From Paracoccus liaowanqingii (GTDB lineage Bacteria; Pseudomonadota; Alphaproteobacteria; Rhodobacterales; Rhodobacteraceae), in the NCBI RefSeq assembly GCF_004683865.2, contig NZ_CP038439.1, positions 908,501 through 972,500 on the forward strand: a stretch of 64,000 bases of DNA, in the 5' to 3' direction. The notes below the pieces were generated by a model. It did no database searches. It worked only from the letters and a program-made list of their open reading frames with translations, and was not told the DNA's origin. The position numbers and the translations under genes are program-made. Positions 25,970-35,245 of this stretch are shown here, one piece after another (position 1 is the stretch's first letter; the number at the start of each line of letters is the position of its first letter).

Positions 25970-27788
25970 ACCCATCCGTTTCCTGATCGTCGACGACATC
26001 GACCAGAACATCATGGCGCTGGAGGCGCTTCTGCGCCGCGACGGGCTGGTGGTGGACAGCGCCCGTACCGCCAGCGAGGCGCTGGAGCTGATGCTGCAGC
26101 ACGACTATGCGCTGGCCTTCCTCGACGTGCAGATGCCCGGCACCGACGGCTACGAGCTGGCCGAGCTGATGCGGTCGACCGAACGCACCCGGGGCGTGCC
26201 GATCATCTTCGTCACCGCCGCCGAGATGGACGAGGCGCGGCGCTTTCGCGGCTACGAGGCGGGGGCGGTCGACTACATCTTCAAGCCCATCGACCCGGTG
26301 GTGCTGCGCTCCAAGGCCGAGGTGTTCTTCCGCATCGGGCGGCAGGCCAAGGATCTGGAACGCCAGCGCGACGAGATGCAGGACATCGCGCGCCACCGCG
26401 ACCGCGCCATGGCGCAGCTGAAGGCGCATGCCGACAACTCGCCCCTGGCCTTCGTGACGCTGGACCGCGATCTGTGCATCCGCAGCTGGTCCAAGGGCGC
26501 CGAGCGCATGTTCGGGCGCGCGGCGGGCGACATGCTGGGCATGACCGCCACGCTGTCGGGCTGGCTGGACGATCAGGGCGCGGACCTGCTGACTGGCTGG
26601 CTGGACAGCCGCCAGGACGGCGCCCCGCGCTTTTCGGCCGAGATCAGCCTGGATCACGCCGATATCGGGCCGATCAGCTGCGAGGTCTATGGCTCGGTCC
26701 TGTCCGAGGGGCCGGGGCGGCAGTCCCTGTCGCTGCAGGTTCTGGACATCACCGAGCGGAAGCAGGCCGAGGAGATCCGGTCCCTGCTGATCGGAGAGCT
26801 GAACCATCGCATCAAGAACACGCTGGCCAATGTGCAGGCCATCGCGCGCCAGAGCCTGCGCCAGTCGGCCAGCCTGACCGATTTCGAGGCCAGCTTCGGC
26901 GGGCGCCTGCAGGCGCTGGCCCGGGCCCATTCGATCCTGTCGGACGCGACCTGGGCCAGCGCGCCGCTGGACCAGCTGATCGACGACCAGATCAGCTCGG
27001 GCACGCTGGACGGCGACCGGCTGCTGCGCGACGGCCCGCCGGTGGAGCTGTCCCCCGACACCATGCTGCGGCTGGCCCTGACCCTGCACGAGCTGGGCAC
27101 CAACGCGGCCAAGTATGGCGCGCTGTCGGTCCCGCAGGGGCGGATCAGCCTGTCCTGGCGGCTGGAATCGGGCCATCTGGTGCTGGTCTGGCGCGAGACC
27201 GGCGGCCCGGCGGTGACCCCGCCCGAGGGCAGCGGCTTCGGCACCACGCTGATCGGGGCGGCCGGGGGCGGCGATTCGGGCGCGGTCGAGGTCGACTGGC
27301 GCCCCGAGGGCGTCGTCTGGACCATCCGCCTGGCCGATGGCGTCACGCGGCTGTCGGGCGTGCCGGGCGCCGTCGAGGCGCCGCCCGTGGCCGCGGCCGG
27401 GCGCCCCTCGTCGCTGAAGGGCTGCCGGGTGCTGCTGGTCGAGGACGAGCCGCTGGTGGCCCTGGACCTGCGCTACGAGCTGGAGGATGCCGGCGCCATC
27501 GTCATTGGAGTCGCGCGCAGCGTGGCCGAGGCGCTGGAGGCGGGCGGCAAGGGTCAGGTCGATCTGGCTTTGCTGGACGGCAACCTCAAGGGCGAGCCGG
27601 TGGACGAGGTCGCCCGCATGTTCGACGCGCATTCGGTGCCCTTCTGCTTCGTCTCGGGCTATGGGCGCGAGCATCTGCCGCAGGGCTTCGACCATGCGCC
27701 GCTGATCGAGAAGCCCTTCCGCCCCGACACGCTGCGTGCCATCCTGACCGCGCTGCTGGCCCGCGACCTGCGCCCGGCGGCGGAATAA
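25959..27788 (+). CDS. REC-PAS-HWE histidine kinase with C-terminal receiver
   Basis: A 609-aa soluble protein. Residues ~1-125 form a receiver (FLIVDDIDQN, Asp ~55 in FLDVQMPG). A PAS-like sensor (~150-265) with FVTLDRDLCIRSWSKGAERM follows. The HWE kinase core has phospho-His ~280 in IGELNHRIKNTLANVQAIAR, an N-box HELGTNAAKYGAL and the diagnostic W-x-E in WRETGG. The C-terminal receiver (from ~488) has LLVEDEP and Asp ~537 in LALLDGNLKG. HWE kinases often regulate general stress in alphaproteobacteria; here it is fed by CheR and a hybrid kinase. Start 25959 follows AGGAGAC. Confidence 0.87.
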   Translation: MPHRPIRFLIVDDIDQNIMALEALLRRDGLVVDSARTASEALELMLQHDYALAFLDVQMPGTDGYELAELMRSTERTRGVPIIFVTAAEMDEARRFRGYEAGAVDYIFKPIDPVVLRSKAEVFFRIGRQAKDLERQRDEMQDIARHRDRAMAQLKAHADNSPLAFVTLDRDLCIRSWSKGAERMFGRAAGDMLGMTATLSGWLDDQGADLLTGWLDSRQDGAPRFSAEISLDHADIGPISCEVYGSVLSEGPGRQSLSLQVLDITERKQAEEIRSLLIGELNHRIKNTLANVQAIARQSLRQSASLTDFEASFGGRLQALARAHSILSDATWASAPLDQLIDDQISSGTLDGDRLLRDGPPVELSPDTMLRLALTLHELGTNAAKYGALSVPQGRISLSWRLESGHLVLVWRETGGPAVTPPEGSGFGTTLIGAAGGGDSGAVEVDWRPEGVVWTIRLADGVTRLSGVPGAVEAPPVAAAGRPSSLKGCRVLLVEDEPLVALDLRYELEDAGAIVIGVARSVAEALEAGGKGQVDLALLDGNLKGEPVDEVARMFDAHSVPFCFVSGYGREHLPQGFDHAPLIEKPFRPDTLRAILTALLARDLRPAAE

Positions 27789-27985
27789 GAACGCCCATCC
27801 CTGGGCCCCGCCCGGCCCGCCGCCCGCGTTTCGCGGCGGCTGCTGCGCGCCCCGCCACCGTTCCGCGCTTGGGCGAGGGCGGCGAATGGACGTTCCGGTC
27901 CGGCGCGGCTGGCGGGTCCTGATCCGCTTGCGCCCGTCCGCGCTTTCGGGCAGGACCGCGCCCTGACTTTCGGCAGGCGGGCGAC

Positions 27986-29032
27986 ATGACGGGCAGGGCA
28001 GAGGACGCGGCGATCATCTTCGAGGGCCTGGGAAAGAGCTTTCCCAAGGCCGGCGGCCGCGTCATGGCGCTGGAGGGGATCGACCTGACCGTGCCTGCGG
28101 GCAGCATCACCGGCATCATCGGCCGGTCCGGTGCCGGCAAATCCACCCTGCTGCGCATGGTCAACGGGCTGGAGCGCCCGACCGAGGGCCGCGTCACCGT
28201 CACCGGCCAGGATGTCGGTCAGGCCCGCGGCCCCGCGCTGCGCGCGATCCGGCGCAATGTCGGGATGATCTTCCAGCACTTCAACCTGCTCTCCTCGCGC
28301 ACGGTGCGCGGCAACATCGCCCTGCCGCTGCAGATCGCGGGCACGCCCGGCGGCCGGATCCGCGCCCGGGTGGACCAGCTGATCGACCAGGTGGGCCTCG
28401 GCCCGCTGGCCGACCGCTATCCGGCCGAGCTGTCGGGCGGCCAGAAGCAGCGCGTGGGCATCGCCCGCGCGCTGGCGACCGGCCCGCAGGTCCTGCTGTC
28501 GGACGAGGCCACCAGCGCGCTGGACCCCGAGACGACCCAGACCGTGCTGGAGCTGCTGGGCCGGATCAACCGCGATCTGGGCCTGACCATCCTGCTGATC
28601 ACCCATGAGATGGCCGTGCTGCGCGACATCGCCACCCATATGGCGGTGATCGAGGCGGGCCGCATTGTGGAATCCGGGCCGACCTATGACATCTTCACCA
28701 AGCCCGTGCATCCGACCACCCGCAGTTTCCTGTCGGGGGTGACCGGCGCCACGCTGCCCGCCTTCGTGGCCGGGCGCCTGCAGGACGGCCCGCCCGGCGA
28801 CCAGGTGATCCGCGTGACCTTCGCGGGGACGCACGCCACCGACCCGATGCTGGCCCGGCTGGCAACGGAACTGGGCATCAGCGCCAACATCCTCGGCGGC
28901 GCCATCGAGGAGATCGGGCCGCGCCCCTTCGGCAACCTGCTGATCTCGGTGCCCGCGGATCAGGGCGACCGCGCCCGGGCCTTCCTGGACACCCACGGGC
29001 TGACGACGGAGGTGCTGGGCCATGTCCGCTAA
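27986..29032 (+). CDS. metN: Methionine ABC transporter ATP-binding protein
   Basis: A 348-aa ATPase with Walker [10 protein letters not shown], signature LSGGQKQR, Walker [13 protein letters not shown] and the switch His in LLITHEM. A C-terminal NIL ligand-binding domain (~275-348, [29 protein letters not shown]) allows feedback inhibition by methionine. It overlaps metI by 11 bases. The 197-bp gap before it holds no gene and no SAM riboswitch that I recognise. Confidence 0.92.
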   Translation: MTGRAEDAAIIFEGLGKSFPKAGGRVMALEGIDLTVPAGSITGIIGRSGAGKSTLLRMVNGLERPTEGRVTVTGQDVGQARGPALRAIRRNVGMIFQHFNLLSSRTVRGNIALPLQIAGTPGGRIRARVDQLIDQVGLGPLADRYPAELSGGQKQRVGIARALATGPQVLLSDEATSALDPETTQTVLELLGRINRDLGLTILLITHEMAVLRDIATHMAVIEAGRIVESGPTYDIFTKPVHPTTRSFLSGVTGATLPAFVAGRLQDGPPGDQVIRVTFAGTHATDPMLARLATELGISANILGGAIEEIGPRPFGNLLISVPADQGDRARAFLDTHGLTTEVLGHVR

Positions 29033-29696
29033 CCTGATCCCCCTGCTGTGGGAGGCGACGCTGCAGACCCTGTGGATGGTCGCCGTCTCCTCGGTGCTGG
29101 GCGCGCTTGGCGGGCTGCCCCTGGGGGTCTTCCTGGCGACCTCGCAGCGCGGCGAGTTGCTGGGCGCGCCATGGATCAACAATATCCTGGGGCTGGTGGT
29201 CAATGCCACGCGCTCGGTTCCCTTCATCATTCTGGTCGTGGCGATCATCCCCTTCACGCGCCTGATCGCCGGCACCTCGATCGGCACGAATGCGGCCATG
29301 GTGCCGCTGACGCTGGCCGCGATCCCCTTCATCGCCCGGCTGGTGGAAAATGCCATCCGCGAGGTCGATCAGGGCCTGATCGAGGCAGCCCGCGCCATGG
29401 GCGCCACACCCTTGCAGATCATCGCCCGGGTGCTGATCCCCGAGGCGCTGCCCAGCATCACCCTGGGCCTGACGCTGGCCGTGGTCAGCCTGATCGGCTA
29501 TTCCGCGATGGTCGGCGCCGTCGGCGGGCAGGGCCTGGGCGATCTGGGCATCCGCTATGGATACCAGCGCTTCATGCCCGAGGTGATGGCGGCGGTCGTC
29601 GTCATCCTGATCGTGCTGGTGCAACTGGTCCAGTCGCTTGGCGAATGGATCGCCGCCCGCGTCGACCGCCGCGCGCCGCGCAACCGCGGCCTCTGA
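29022..29696 (+). CDS. metI: Methionine ABC transporter permease
   Basis: A 224-aa inner-membrane permease with five helices. Family features are [42 protein letters not shown], the EAA coupling loop [21 protein letters not shown] and [26 protein letters not shown]. It starts inside metN and is followed 32 bp later by metQ, completing the D/L-methionine importer. Confidence 0.92.
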   Translation: MSANLIPLLWEATLQTLWMVAVSSVLGALGGLPLGVFLATSQRGELLGAPWINNILGLVVNATRSVPFIILVVAIIPFTRLIAGTSIGTNAAMVPLTLAAIPFIARLVENAIREVDQGLIEAARAMGATPLQIIARVLIPEALPSITLGLTLAVVSLIGYSAMVGAVGGQGLGDLGIRYGYQRFMPEVMAAVVVILIVLVQLVQSLGEWIAARVDRRAPRNRGL

Positions 29697-29728
29697 CTTT
29701 TTCCCGCAGACAAGAAAGGACCAATCCC

Positions 29729-30517
29729 ATGCTGCGTCTGACAACCTTCGTCTCCGCCCTTGCCCTGTCCACCGCCGCCATGGCCTCCACCGCCTTGGCC
29801 CAGGACATCACCGTCGGCGTCTCGCCCGGCGAACATGGCGAGATCATGGAGAAGGTGGCCGAAGTGGCCGCCCCCTTGGGCCTGAACATCGAGGTCATCG
29901 AGTTCTCGGATTACGTCGTGCCGAACCAGGCGCTGGCGGATGGCGATCTGGATGCCAACAGCTTCCAGCACCGCCCCTATCTGGAAAACCAGATCAGCGA
30001 TCGCGGCTTCGGTCTGGTCGAGGTCGGCACCACCATCACCACGCCGATGGGCATCTATTCCGACCGGATCGAGGATCTGGCCGACCTGCCCGAGGGCGCG
30101 CAGGTGGCGATCCCCAACGATCCCACCAATGGCGGCCGCGCGCTGCTGATCCTGCAGGATCTGGGGATCATCACCCTGGCCGAGGGCACGGGCCTGGTCC
30201 CGAGCCCCTTGGACGTGGCCGAGAACCCCAAGGGGCTGCAGTTCCTGGAACTGGACGCCGCGCAGTTGCCCCGCACGCTGGCCGATGCCGATATCGCGAT
30301 CATCAACACCAACTATGCGCTGGCCTCGGGCCTGTCGCCCAAGGGCGACGCGATCGCCATGGAAAAGGCCGACAGCCCCTATGTGAACATCATCGTGGTG
30401 CAGGAAGGCCGCGAGGCCGAGCCCTGGGTCCAGACCCTGGTCGAGGCCTATCACAGCCCCGAGGTGAAGGCCTTCATCGACGAGACCTACGAGGGCGCCG
30501 TCCTGACCTCCTGGTAA
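29729..30517 (+). CDS. metQ: Methionine-binding protein MetQ
   Basis: A 262-aa periplasmic receptor for methionine. It has a cleavable signal peptide (FVSALALSTAAMASTALAQ) without a lipobox Cys, unlike the lipoprotein MetQ of E. coli. Core motifs are ITVGVSPGEHGEIME, DYVVPNQALADGDLDANSFQ, and AQVAIPNDPTNGGRALL, which are NlpA/MetQ signatures. The ATG at 29729 follows AAGAAAGGA. Last gene of metNIQ. Confidence 0.92.
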   Translation: MLRLTTFVSALALSTAAMASTALAQDITVGVSPGEHGEIMEKVAEVAAPLGLNIEVIEFSDYVVPNQALADGDLDANSFQHRPYLENQISDRGFGLVEVGTTITTPMGIYSDRIEDLADLPEGAQVAIPNDPTNGGRALLILQDLGIITLAEGTGLVPSPLDVAENPKGLQFLELDAAQLPRTLADADIAIINTNYALASGLSPKGDAIAMEKADSPYVNIIVVQEGREAEPWVQTLVEAYHSPEVKAFIDETYEGAVLTSW

Positions 30518-30525
30518 GACCCCTT

Positions 30526-30549
30526 GGGGCCGCCGTCAGGGGCGGCCCC
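30526..30549. terminator. Bidirectional hairpin between metQ and thiX
   Basis: GGGGCCGCC (30526-30534) and GGCGGCCCC (30541-30549) form a perfect 9-bp stem with a 6-base loop. It overlaps the last codons of thiX and sits 9 bp after metQ, so it probably ends both convergent transcripts. Confidence 0.7.
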
Positions 30550-31300
30550 GCTCCAGGGCGCGCTGGACCAGCCCGGCGCCCGCGAACAGCCCGACCCCCA
30601 TCGCCGCCAGCACCGTCAGGGCGGCGAACATCAGGTCGGTCTGCCCGCGCCCATTGGCCATCAGCATCAGGTGCCCCAGCCCCCGGCTGGAGCCGACCCA
30701 TTCCCCGATGATCACCGCGAAGGGCGCCTGCACGGCGGCCAGCCGCAGCCCCGATCCAAGCGCGGGCAGCGCATGGGGCAGGCGGATCAGCATCAGCTCG
30801 GGCAGGGGCCGCGCCCGCATCATCCGCGCCAGATCCTCCAGCGCGGGCGGCGGGCGCATCAGCGCATCGAAGAGGACCGAGGTGACGGGGAAATAGACGA
30901 CCAGCGCCACCATCACCACCTTGGACGGCGCCCCATAGCCCAGCCACAGCGTCACCACCGGCGCCAAGGCAAAGATGGGCACCGCCTGCGCCGCCACCAG
31001 CAGGGGCCGCATCAGCCGCCGCGCCACGGGCGACAGCGCCAGGTTCAGCGCCGTGACCACCCCAAACGCGACCCCTGCCGCCAGCCCCATCGCCAGATTG
31101 GCCAGCGTGAAGCCCGCATGCTCGGCCAGCATCGGCGCATGGGCCAGCAGCGCCGCCCCGACGCGCCCGGGCCCGGGCAGGATGAAGGGCGGCACCCCGG
31201 TCGCCCAGACCACCGCCTGCCACAGGGCCAGCACGACCAGCGGCAGCACGGCAAGCCCCGCCCCCCGCCGCGCAAGCGCCGGAAACCGCCCCCCCGTCAT
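30536..31300 (-). CDS. thiX: Thiamine-precursor ABC transporter permease
   Basis: A 254-aa permease of the SsuC/TauC type with six helices. It has [32 protein letters not shown], the EAA loop region with [28 protein letters not shown], and the terminal GLVQRAL. In context (ThiY binding protein, ThiZ ATPase, TenA and thiamine genes) it imports aminomethyl- or formylamino-pyrimidine precursors of HMP. Last gene of the TPP-controlled operon; it overlaps thiZ by 4 bases. Confidence 0.85.
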   Translation of the reverse strand: MTGGRFPALARRGAGLAVLPLVVLALWQAVVWATGVPPFILPGPGRVGAALLAHAPMLAEHAGFTLANLAMGLAAGVAFGVVTALNLALSPVARRLMRPLLVAAQAVPIFALAPVVTLWLGYGAPSKVVMVALVVYFPVTSVLFDALMRPPPALEDLARMMRARPLPELMLIRLPHALPALGSGLRLAAVQAPFAVIIGEWVGSSRGLGHLMLMANGRGQTDLMFAALTVLAAMGVGLFAGAGLVQRALERGRP

Positions 31301-32016
31301 GGCGCAAATGACCGCGACAGTGCCCCGAACAGCGCCGCCTGCGCCGCCAGCACCTCGGGCGCCGCCAGCGGGCGCGGGACGGGACCGGGCGGCAGGGGCA
31401 AGGCCCGGCTGCCCGCTGCCCCGATCAGATAGGCCCGGTCGGCCAGCCGCGCCGCCTCCAGCGGATCATGGGTGATCAGGATCACCGTCCGCCCGGCCAG
31501 CGCCCGCGCCGCCAGATCCTGCATCGCCGCCCGCGTCGCCGCATCCAGGGCCGAGAAGGGCTCGTCCAGGACCACCACCGGGCAATCCTCGATCAGCGTG
31601 CGGGCCAGCGCGACGCGCTGCCGCTGCCCGCCCGACAGCGCGGCGGGCCGTCGGTCCTCCATCCCCGCCAGCCCCAGATCCGCCAGCAGCGCCCGCGCCC
31701 GCGCCAGATCGGGCCGCGCCCCCCGCAGCCGCGCCCCGAGGGTGACATTCGCCAGCGCCGAGGCCCAAGGCAGCAGCTGATCCGACTGCCCCATCAGCGC
31801 CACCCGCCCCCCCGGCACCTGCAACCGGCCCTCCAGCCGCGCCGCCACCGGCAGTCCCGCCACCATCCGCCCCAAGGTCGACTTCCCCACGCCCGAGGCC
31901 CCCATCAGGCAGGTCCACCCCCCGGCCACCGCCGCGATCTCCACCCCCCGCGCCAGCACCGCCCCGTTCAGCCACAGATCCCCCCGGATCCCCACCGCCC
32001 CCTCGCCCCTCTTCAT
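31297..32016 (-). CDS. thiZ: Thiamine-precursor ABC transporter ATP-binding protein
   Basis: A 239-aa ATPase with Walker [10 protein letters not shown], signature LSGGQRQR, Walker [13 protein letters not shown] and switch His in [15 protein letters not shown]. Couples to ThiX and the ThiY receptor. The ATG at 32016 lies in the shared motif AAGATGAA of an intergenic repeat, 67 bp after tenA; a GTG at 31995 with a GAGGGGG run upstream is an equally likely start, so the N-terminus is uncertain. Confidence 0.85.
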   Translation of the reverse strand: MKRGEGAVGIRGDLWLNGAVLARGVEIAAVAGGWTCLMGASGVGKSTLGRMVAGLPVAARLEGRLQVPGGRVALMGQSDQLLPWASALANVTLGARLRGARPDLARARALLADLGLAGMEDRRPAALSGGQRQRVALARTLIEDCPVVVLDEPFSALDAATRAAMQDLAARALAGRTVILITHDPLEAARLADRAYLIGAAGSRALPLPPGPVPRPLAAPEVLAAQAALFGALSRSFAP

Positions 32017-32085
32017 CTTGGCTCAAATATCCCGGGGGGAGTCCGCAGGACGGGGGGCAGCGCCCCCCTGCCAGCCGTCCCCGTC
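32012..32085 (-). repeat. Dispersed intergenic repeat element (copy in thiamine operon)
   Basis: Read on the minus strand: a GC hairpin (GGGGGGC ... GCCCCCC) followed by CCCCCCGGGATATTTGAGC and AAGATGAA. The GGATATTT-n-AAGA(T)GAA ending recurs at 48846-48868, 55060-55083 and 61672-61690. It fills the only sizable gap in the thiamine operon. Confidence 0.6.
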
Positions 32086-32761
32086 ATGTCCGATCCAGCC
32101 CCATCTGCCAGAACCCGACCTCCAGCTGCGTGGCCTGCGTGAAATGCCGCGCCAGCGTCGCCGCGCGGGGCAGGGCGGGCCAGTCGGGTCCAAGCCGCGC
32201 CTCCAGCGCCGCATCGGTCAGGGCGCCGACCTCGTGGCAGACGCGCTGATAATCCGGCCCGCCATAGGTTGCGGTCCAGTCGCCATAGGGCCCGCCGCTG
32301 GCCGCATGCACCCGTCCGATCTCGCCATAGCCGAAGACGCAGGGCGCCAGCGCCGCCAGCAGGTCCAGGATGTCGCCCGAATAGCCGGTCGCCTGCACAT
32401 AGCGGGTATAGGCCATGTTGGCGGGGGATTCCGGGGTCCGTTCCAGCATCGCCTCGGTGATCCCTTCCCGCCCGCAGATCTCGACATGCAGGGGCATCTC
32501 GCCATTCAGCAGCCCATGCGCGATGGACGAGGCCGCGCGCATCTCGGACAGGCGGTCGGACTTGGCGAAGACCAGCGACCAGCTGCGCGCGAAATGCAAA
32601 AGGAACACGTAATCCTGCTGCAGGTAATGCAGGAAGCTGTCCCGGGGCAGGCTGCCCGCCGCCAGCTGGCGTACGAAGTGATGGTCCACATAGCGGTTCC
32701 ACTCCGCCCCCGCCGCCTGCCGCCACAGGGCGAAGGCGCGGCCATAGTCCGGGGCGCTCAT
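32084..32761 (-). CDS. tenA: Aminopyrimidine aminohydrolase TenA (thiaminase II family)
   Basis: A 225-aa all-helical protein that salvages thiamine breakdown products by hydrolysing aminomethyl-pyrimidine to HMP. Visible are FLHYLQQDYVFLLHFARSW with Asp and Tyr of the site, the catalytic cysteine in LAALAPCVFGYGEIG, GPYGDWTATYGGPDY, and a C-terminal Glu near TQLEVGFW. The Cys makes this the TenA_C type. It overlaps thiY by 4 bases. Confidence 0.9.
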   Translation of the reverse strand: MSAPDYGRAFALWRQAAGAEWNRYVDHHFVRQLAAGSLPRDSFLHYLQQDYVFLLHFARSWSLVFAKSDRLSEMRAASSIAHGLLNGEMPLHVEICGREGITEAMLERTPESPANMAYTRYVQATGYSGDILDLLAALAPCVFGYGEIGRVHAASGGPYGDWTATYGGPDYQRVCHEVGALTDAALEARLGPDWPALPRAATLARHFTQATQLEVGFWQMGLDRT

Positions 32762-33690
32762 GGCGCGTTCACGTCGATGGCCAGATCGGACAAGGGCAGC
32801 CCGCCCGGCGTCGCGCCCTGGTTCTGCAGAAACGCCTCGAAGCGCAGATAGCGGCCTGCATCCAGGGCTGCGGGGCGGGCGGCAAAGCGCGGCCAGGTGT
32901 CGTGCCACGCGGCCTCGTTCAGCGGCGTCTGCAGTTCCGATGCGGTGGCCGCGAACATCTCCCACGCCGCCCCGGGGTCGTTCTGGATGAAGGCCGTGGC
33001 GCGTTCGGTGGCGTCCAGGAACCCGGCCACCGCGGCTGTGTCCATGCGGGCGGGATCGGCCAGATAGATCAACTCGTCATAGGCGGGGATGCCATGCGCC
33101 TCGGGGTAGAGGCAGCGCCCCTCGAATCCCTCCAGCCGCAGCTGGTTCAGCTCGAAATTGCGGAAGGCGCCGATGACGCCGTCCACCTGTCCCGACATCA
33201 GCGCCGGAGAGATCGACCAGCCGATATTGATCTGCTCGACCGCGTCGGGGGCCAGCCCGCCATCGGCCAGCATGGCGTTCAGCATCACCTCCTGCACGCC
33301 CGCGACGGCAAAGCCCACCTTGCGGCCCTCCAGATCGGCGGGGGTCTCGATGCCGCTGTCGGCCAGGACCACAAGGCAGGTCAGCGGGGTCTCGACCAGC
33401 GTGCCCACGCGGGTGACGGGCAGGTCCTGATGGCGCGACAGATGCAGCTGCGGCTGATAGCTGACGGCGATGTCCACCCGCCCGGCGGCCACCATGCGCG
33501 GCGGATCATTGGGGTCCGAGGGGGTCACCAGCGCGACCGCCAGCCCGGCCTCGGAGAAATATCCCAGCTCCTCGGCCAGCACGATGGGGGCGTGGTCAGG
33601 ATTGACGAACCAGTCCAGCATGACGGTCAGGTCCGTCTGCGCATGGGCGGGCAGGGCCAGCGTGGCAAAGGCAAATGTCAGCGCTTTCAA
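32758..33690 (-). CDS. thiY: Thiamine-precursor (HMP/FAMP) binding protein
   Basis: A 310-aa periplasmic receptor of the NMT1/ThiY family. It has a signal peptide (LTFAFATLALPAHAQ), then LDWFVNPDHAPIVLAEELGYF, DIAVSYQPQLHLSRHQDLPV, GRKVGFAVAGVQEVMLNAML and GVIGAFRNFELNQL. ThiY binds formylamino-pyrimidine in related bacteria. Its genes for permease, ATPase and TenA follow directly, which fits import followed by conversion to HMP. Confidence 0.88.
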   Translation of the reverse strand: MKALTFAFATLALPAHAQTDLTVMLDWFVNPDHAPIVLAEELGYFSEAGLAVALVTPSDPNDPPRMVAAGRVDIAVSYQPQLHLSRHQDLPVTRVGTLVETPLTCLVVLADSGIETPADLEGRKVGFAVAGVQEVMLNAMLADGGLAPDAVEQINIGWSISPALMSGQVDGVIGAFRNFELNQLRLEGFEGRCLYPEAHGIPAYDELIYLADPARMDTAAVAGFLDATERATAFIQNDPGAAWEMFAATASELQTPLNEAAWHDTWPRFAARPAALDAGRYLRFEAFLQNQGATPGGLPLSDLAIDVNAP

Positions 33691-34652
33691 GGGGTCTCTC
33701 CTAGGTCGAATTCGGTCAGGGCCAGCAGGGCGATCTGCCCCGGCCAGCGCGATTGCAGCACCTGGCCCGCATTCTGCGCGCGCAGGCCCGTGCGGCAGGC
33801 CAGCACGACGCGCGGGGCCGAGCCGGGGTCCAGGTCGGCGATGCGCTCGGGCGGGACATGGGTCGCCCCGGCAAAGGGCGGGCTTTCGGTCCGCAGGTCG
33901 ATCAGCAGATCGCCGGGGCGGATCTGGCTGGCGGCGATGAAGGGCAAGGGGGCCGCAGGCTCGGGCGCGGCATCAAAACGGAAGCCGCCCATCCGCCAGC
34001 TGGCCGCATCGAAGCTGATCAGGCGCCCGAGCGGCGAGGGGTCCAGCCCGGCCAGCACCGCCAGCGCCATCTGCGCCTGCAGCGCGCCAATCATCCCCAC
34101 GATCGGCCCCAGCACGCCCGCCGTGGCGCAGCTGGCGCCTTGCCGGGGCAGGTCGGGGAACACCGCCCGCAGGCTGGGCGCCCCCGCCCCGCAGGCCAGC
34201 GCATAGCCCGACAGGGCCAGCGCGGATCCCGAGATCAGCGGCCTGCCCGCCGTCCTGCAGGCATCCGACAGGGTCAGGCTGACGGCGAAGCTGTCGGCGC
34301 AATCCAGCACCGCATCGGCATCCCCGACCAGCGCGGGCGCATTGGCGGGGGTCAGCCATTCCACGCGGGGGATGACCTGAACGTCAGGGTTCAGCGCGGC
34401 CATCACGGCGGCGGCGGCGCTGGCTTTGGGCTGGCCGATCTGGTCGCTGCGATAGAGCGGCTGGCGGTGCAGGTTGGTGACCTCGATCCGGTCGGGATCG
34501 ACCAGCGTGATCCGCCCCAGCCCCGCCGCCACCAGATATTGCAGCGCCGGGCACCCCAGGCCCCCCGCGCCCACGATCAGGACATGGGCGGCAGCCAGCC
34601 GGGCCTGCCCCTCCGGGCCGATCTGGGGCATCTGGCGGGCATAGCGGTTCAT
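33687..34652 (-). CDS. thiF: ThiF/MoeB-type adenylyltransferase fused to a rhodanese-like domain
   Basis: A 321-aa protein. Residues 1-~235 are an E1-like adenylation domain: VLIVGAGGLGCPALQYL (ATP-binding), DPDRIEVTNLHRQPLY, ADAVLDCADSFAVSLTL and GASCATAGVLGPIVG. The last ~75 residues resemble rhodanese, with active-site Cys in VVLACRTGLRAQ. It should adenylate the ThiS C-terminus and help form its thiocarboxylate. The usual zinc cysteine pair (CxxC near the middle) is replaced by GAPSLRAVFP, an oddity. It overlaps thiE by 4 bases; start 34652 chosen for that reason. Confidence 0.85.
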   Translation of the reverse strand: MNRYARQMPQIGPEGQARLAAAHVLIVGAGGLGCPALQYLVAAGLGRITLVDPDRIEVTNLHRQPLYRSDQIGQPKASAAAAVMAALNPDVQVIPRVEWLTPANAPALVGDADAVLDCADSFAVSLTLSDACRTAGRPLISGSALALSGYALACGAGAPSLRAVFPDLPRQGASCATAGVLGPIVGMIGALQAQMALAVLAGLDPSPLGRLISFDAASWRMGGFRFDAAPEPAAPLPFIAASQIRPGDLLIDLRTESPPFAGATHVPPERIADLDPGSAPRVVLACRTGLRAQNAGQVLQSRWPGQIALLALTEFDLGETP

Positions 34653-35245
34653 GCCGTCACCGCCAGCCAGTCGCGCAGACGGCCTTCGGGGTCGGGATGC
34701 AGGGTGATGTCGGTGACGGCAGAGACCACATCCGCGCCCGCCGCGAAGGCGCCGGGCGCGCGGTCGACCGACATGCCGCCGATGGCGATCAGGGGGATGT
34801 CTCCGATCAGGGACTTCCACTCGGTGACCCGCTCCAGCCCCTGTTGATGCCATTTCATCTGCTTGAGGATCGTCGGATAGACCGGCCCGAGCGCCACGTA
34901 ATCGGGCGCCAGCGCCAAGGCCCGGTCCAGTTCTGCATGGTCGTGCGTCGAGACGCCAAGCCGCAGCCCGGCGCGGCGGATGGCGGGCAGGTCGGCGCTG
35001 TCCAGATCCTCCTGCCCCAGATGCAGCCAGTCGGCGCCCTCGTCGATGGCGATCTGCCAGTGGTCGTTCACGACCAGCGTGGCGCCATGCTGCCGCGCCA
35101 AGACCAGCCCACGGCGGATCTGGCCCTGCAGATCAGGGGACGTGCGGTCCTTCAGGCGCAGCTGCACCAGACGGACGCCCAGGGGCAGGGCGCGGTCCAG
35201 CCAGGCGGCATCGTCGAAGATCGGATAGAATCGCGGCAGCATCAC
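34649..35245 (-). CDS. thiE: Thiamine phosphate synthase
   Basis: A 198-aa TIM barrel that couples HMP pyrophosphate with thiazole phosphate to thiamine phosphate. Motifs are [18 protein letters not shown], the phosphate-binding [48 protein letters not shown] and [11 protein letters not shown]. The start is a GTG at 35245 overlapping the thiG stop (GTGA), or the ATG three bases on. Confidence 0.92.
   Translation of the reverse strand: MMLPRFYPIFDDAAWLDRALPLGVRLVQLRLKDRTSPDLQGQIRRGLVLARQHGATLVVNDHWQIAIDEGADWLHLGQEDLDSADLPAIRRAGLRLGVSTHDHAELDRALALAPDYVALGPVYPTILKQMKWHQQGLERVTEWKSLIGDIPLIAIGGMSVDRAPGAFAAGADVVSAVTDITLHPDPEGRLRDWLAVTA

Noticed and set aside
27789-27985. Possible SAM riboswitch before metN
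   Set aside because: I looked for SAM-II and SAM/SAH-type cores in this gap and found none; only GC-rich hairpins are present.
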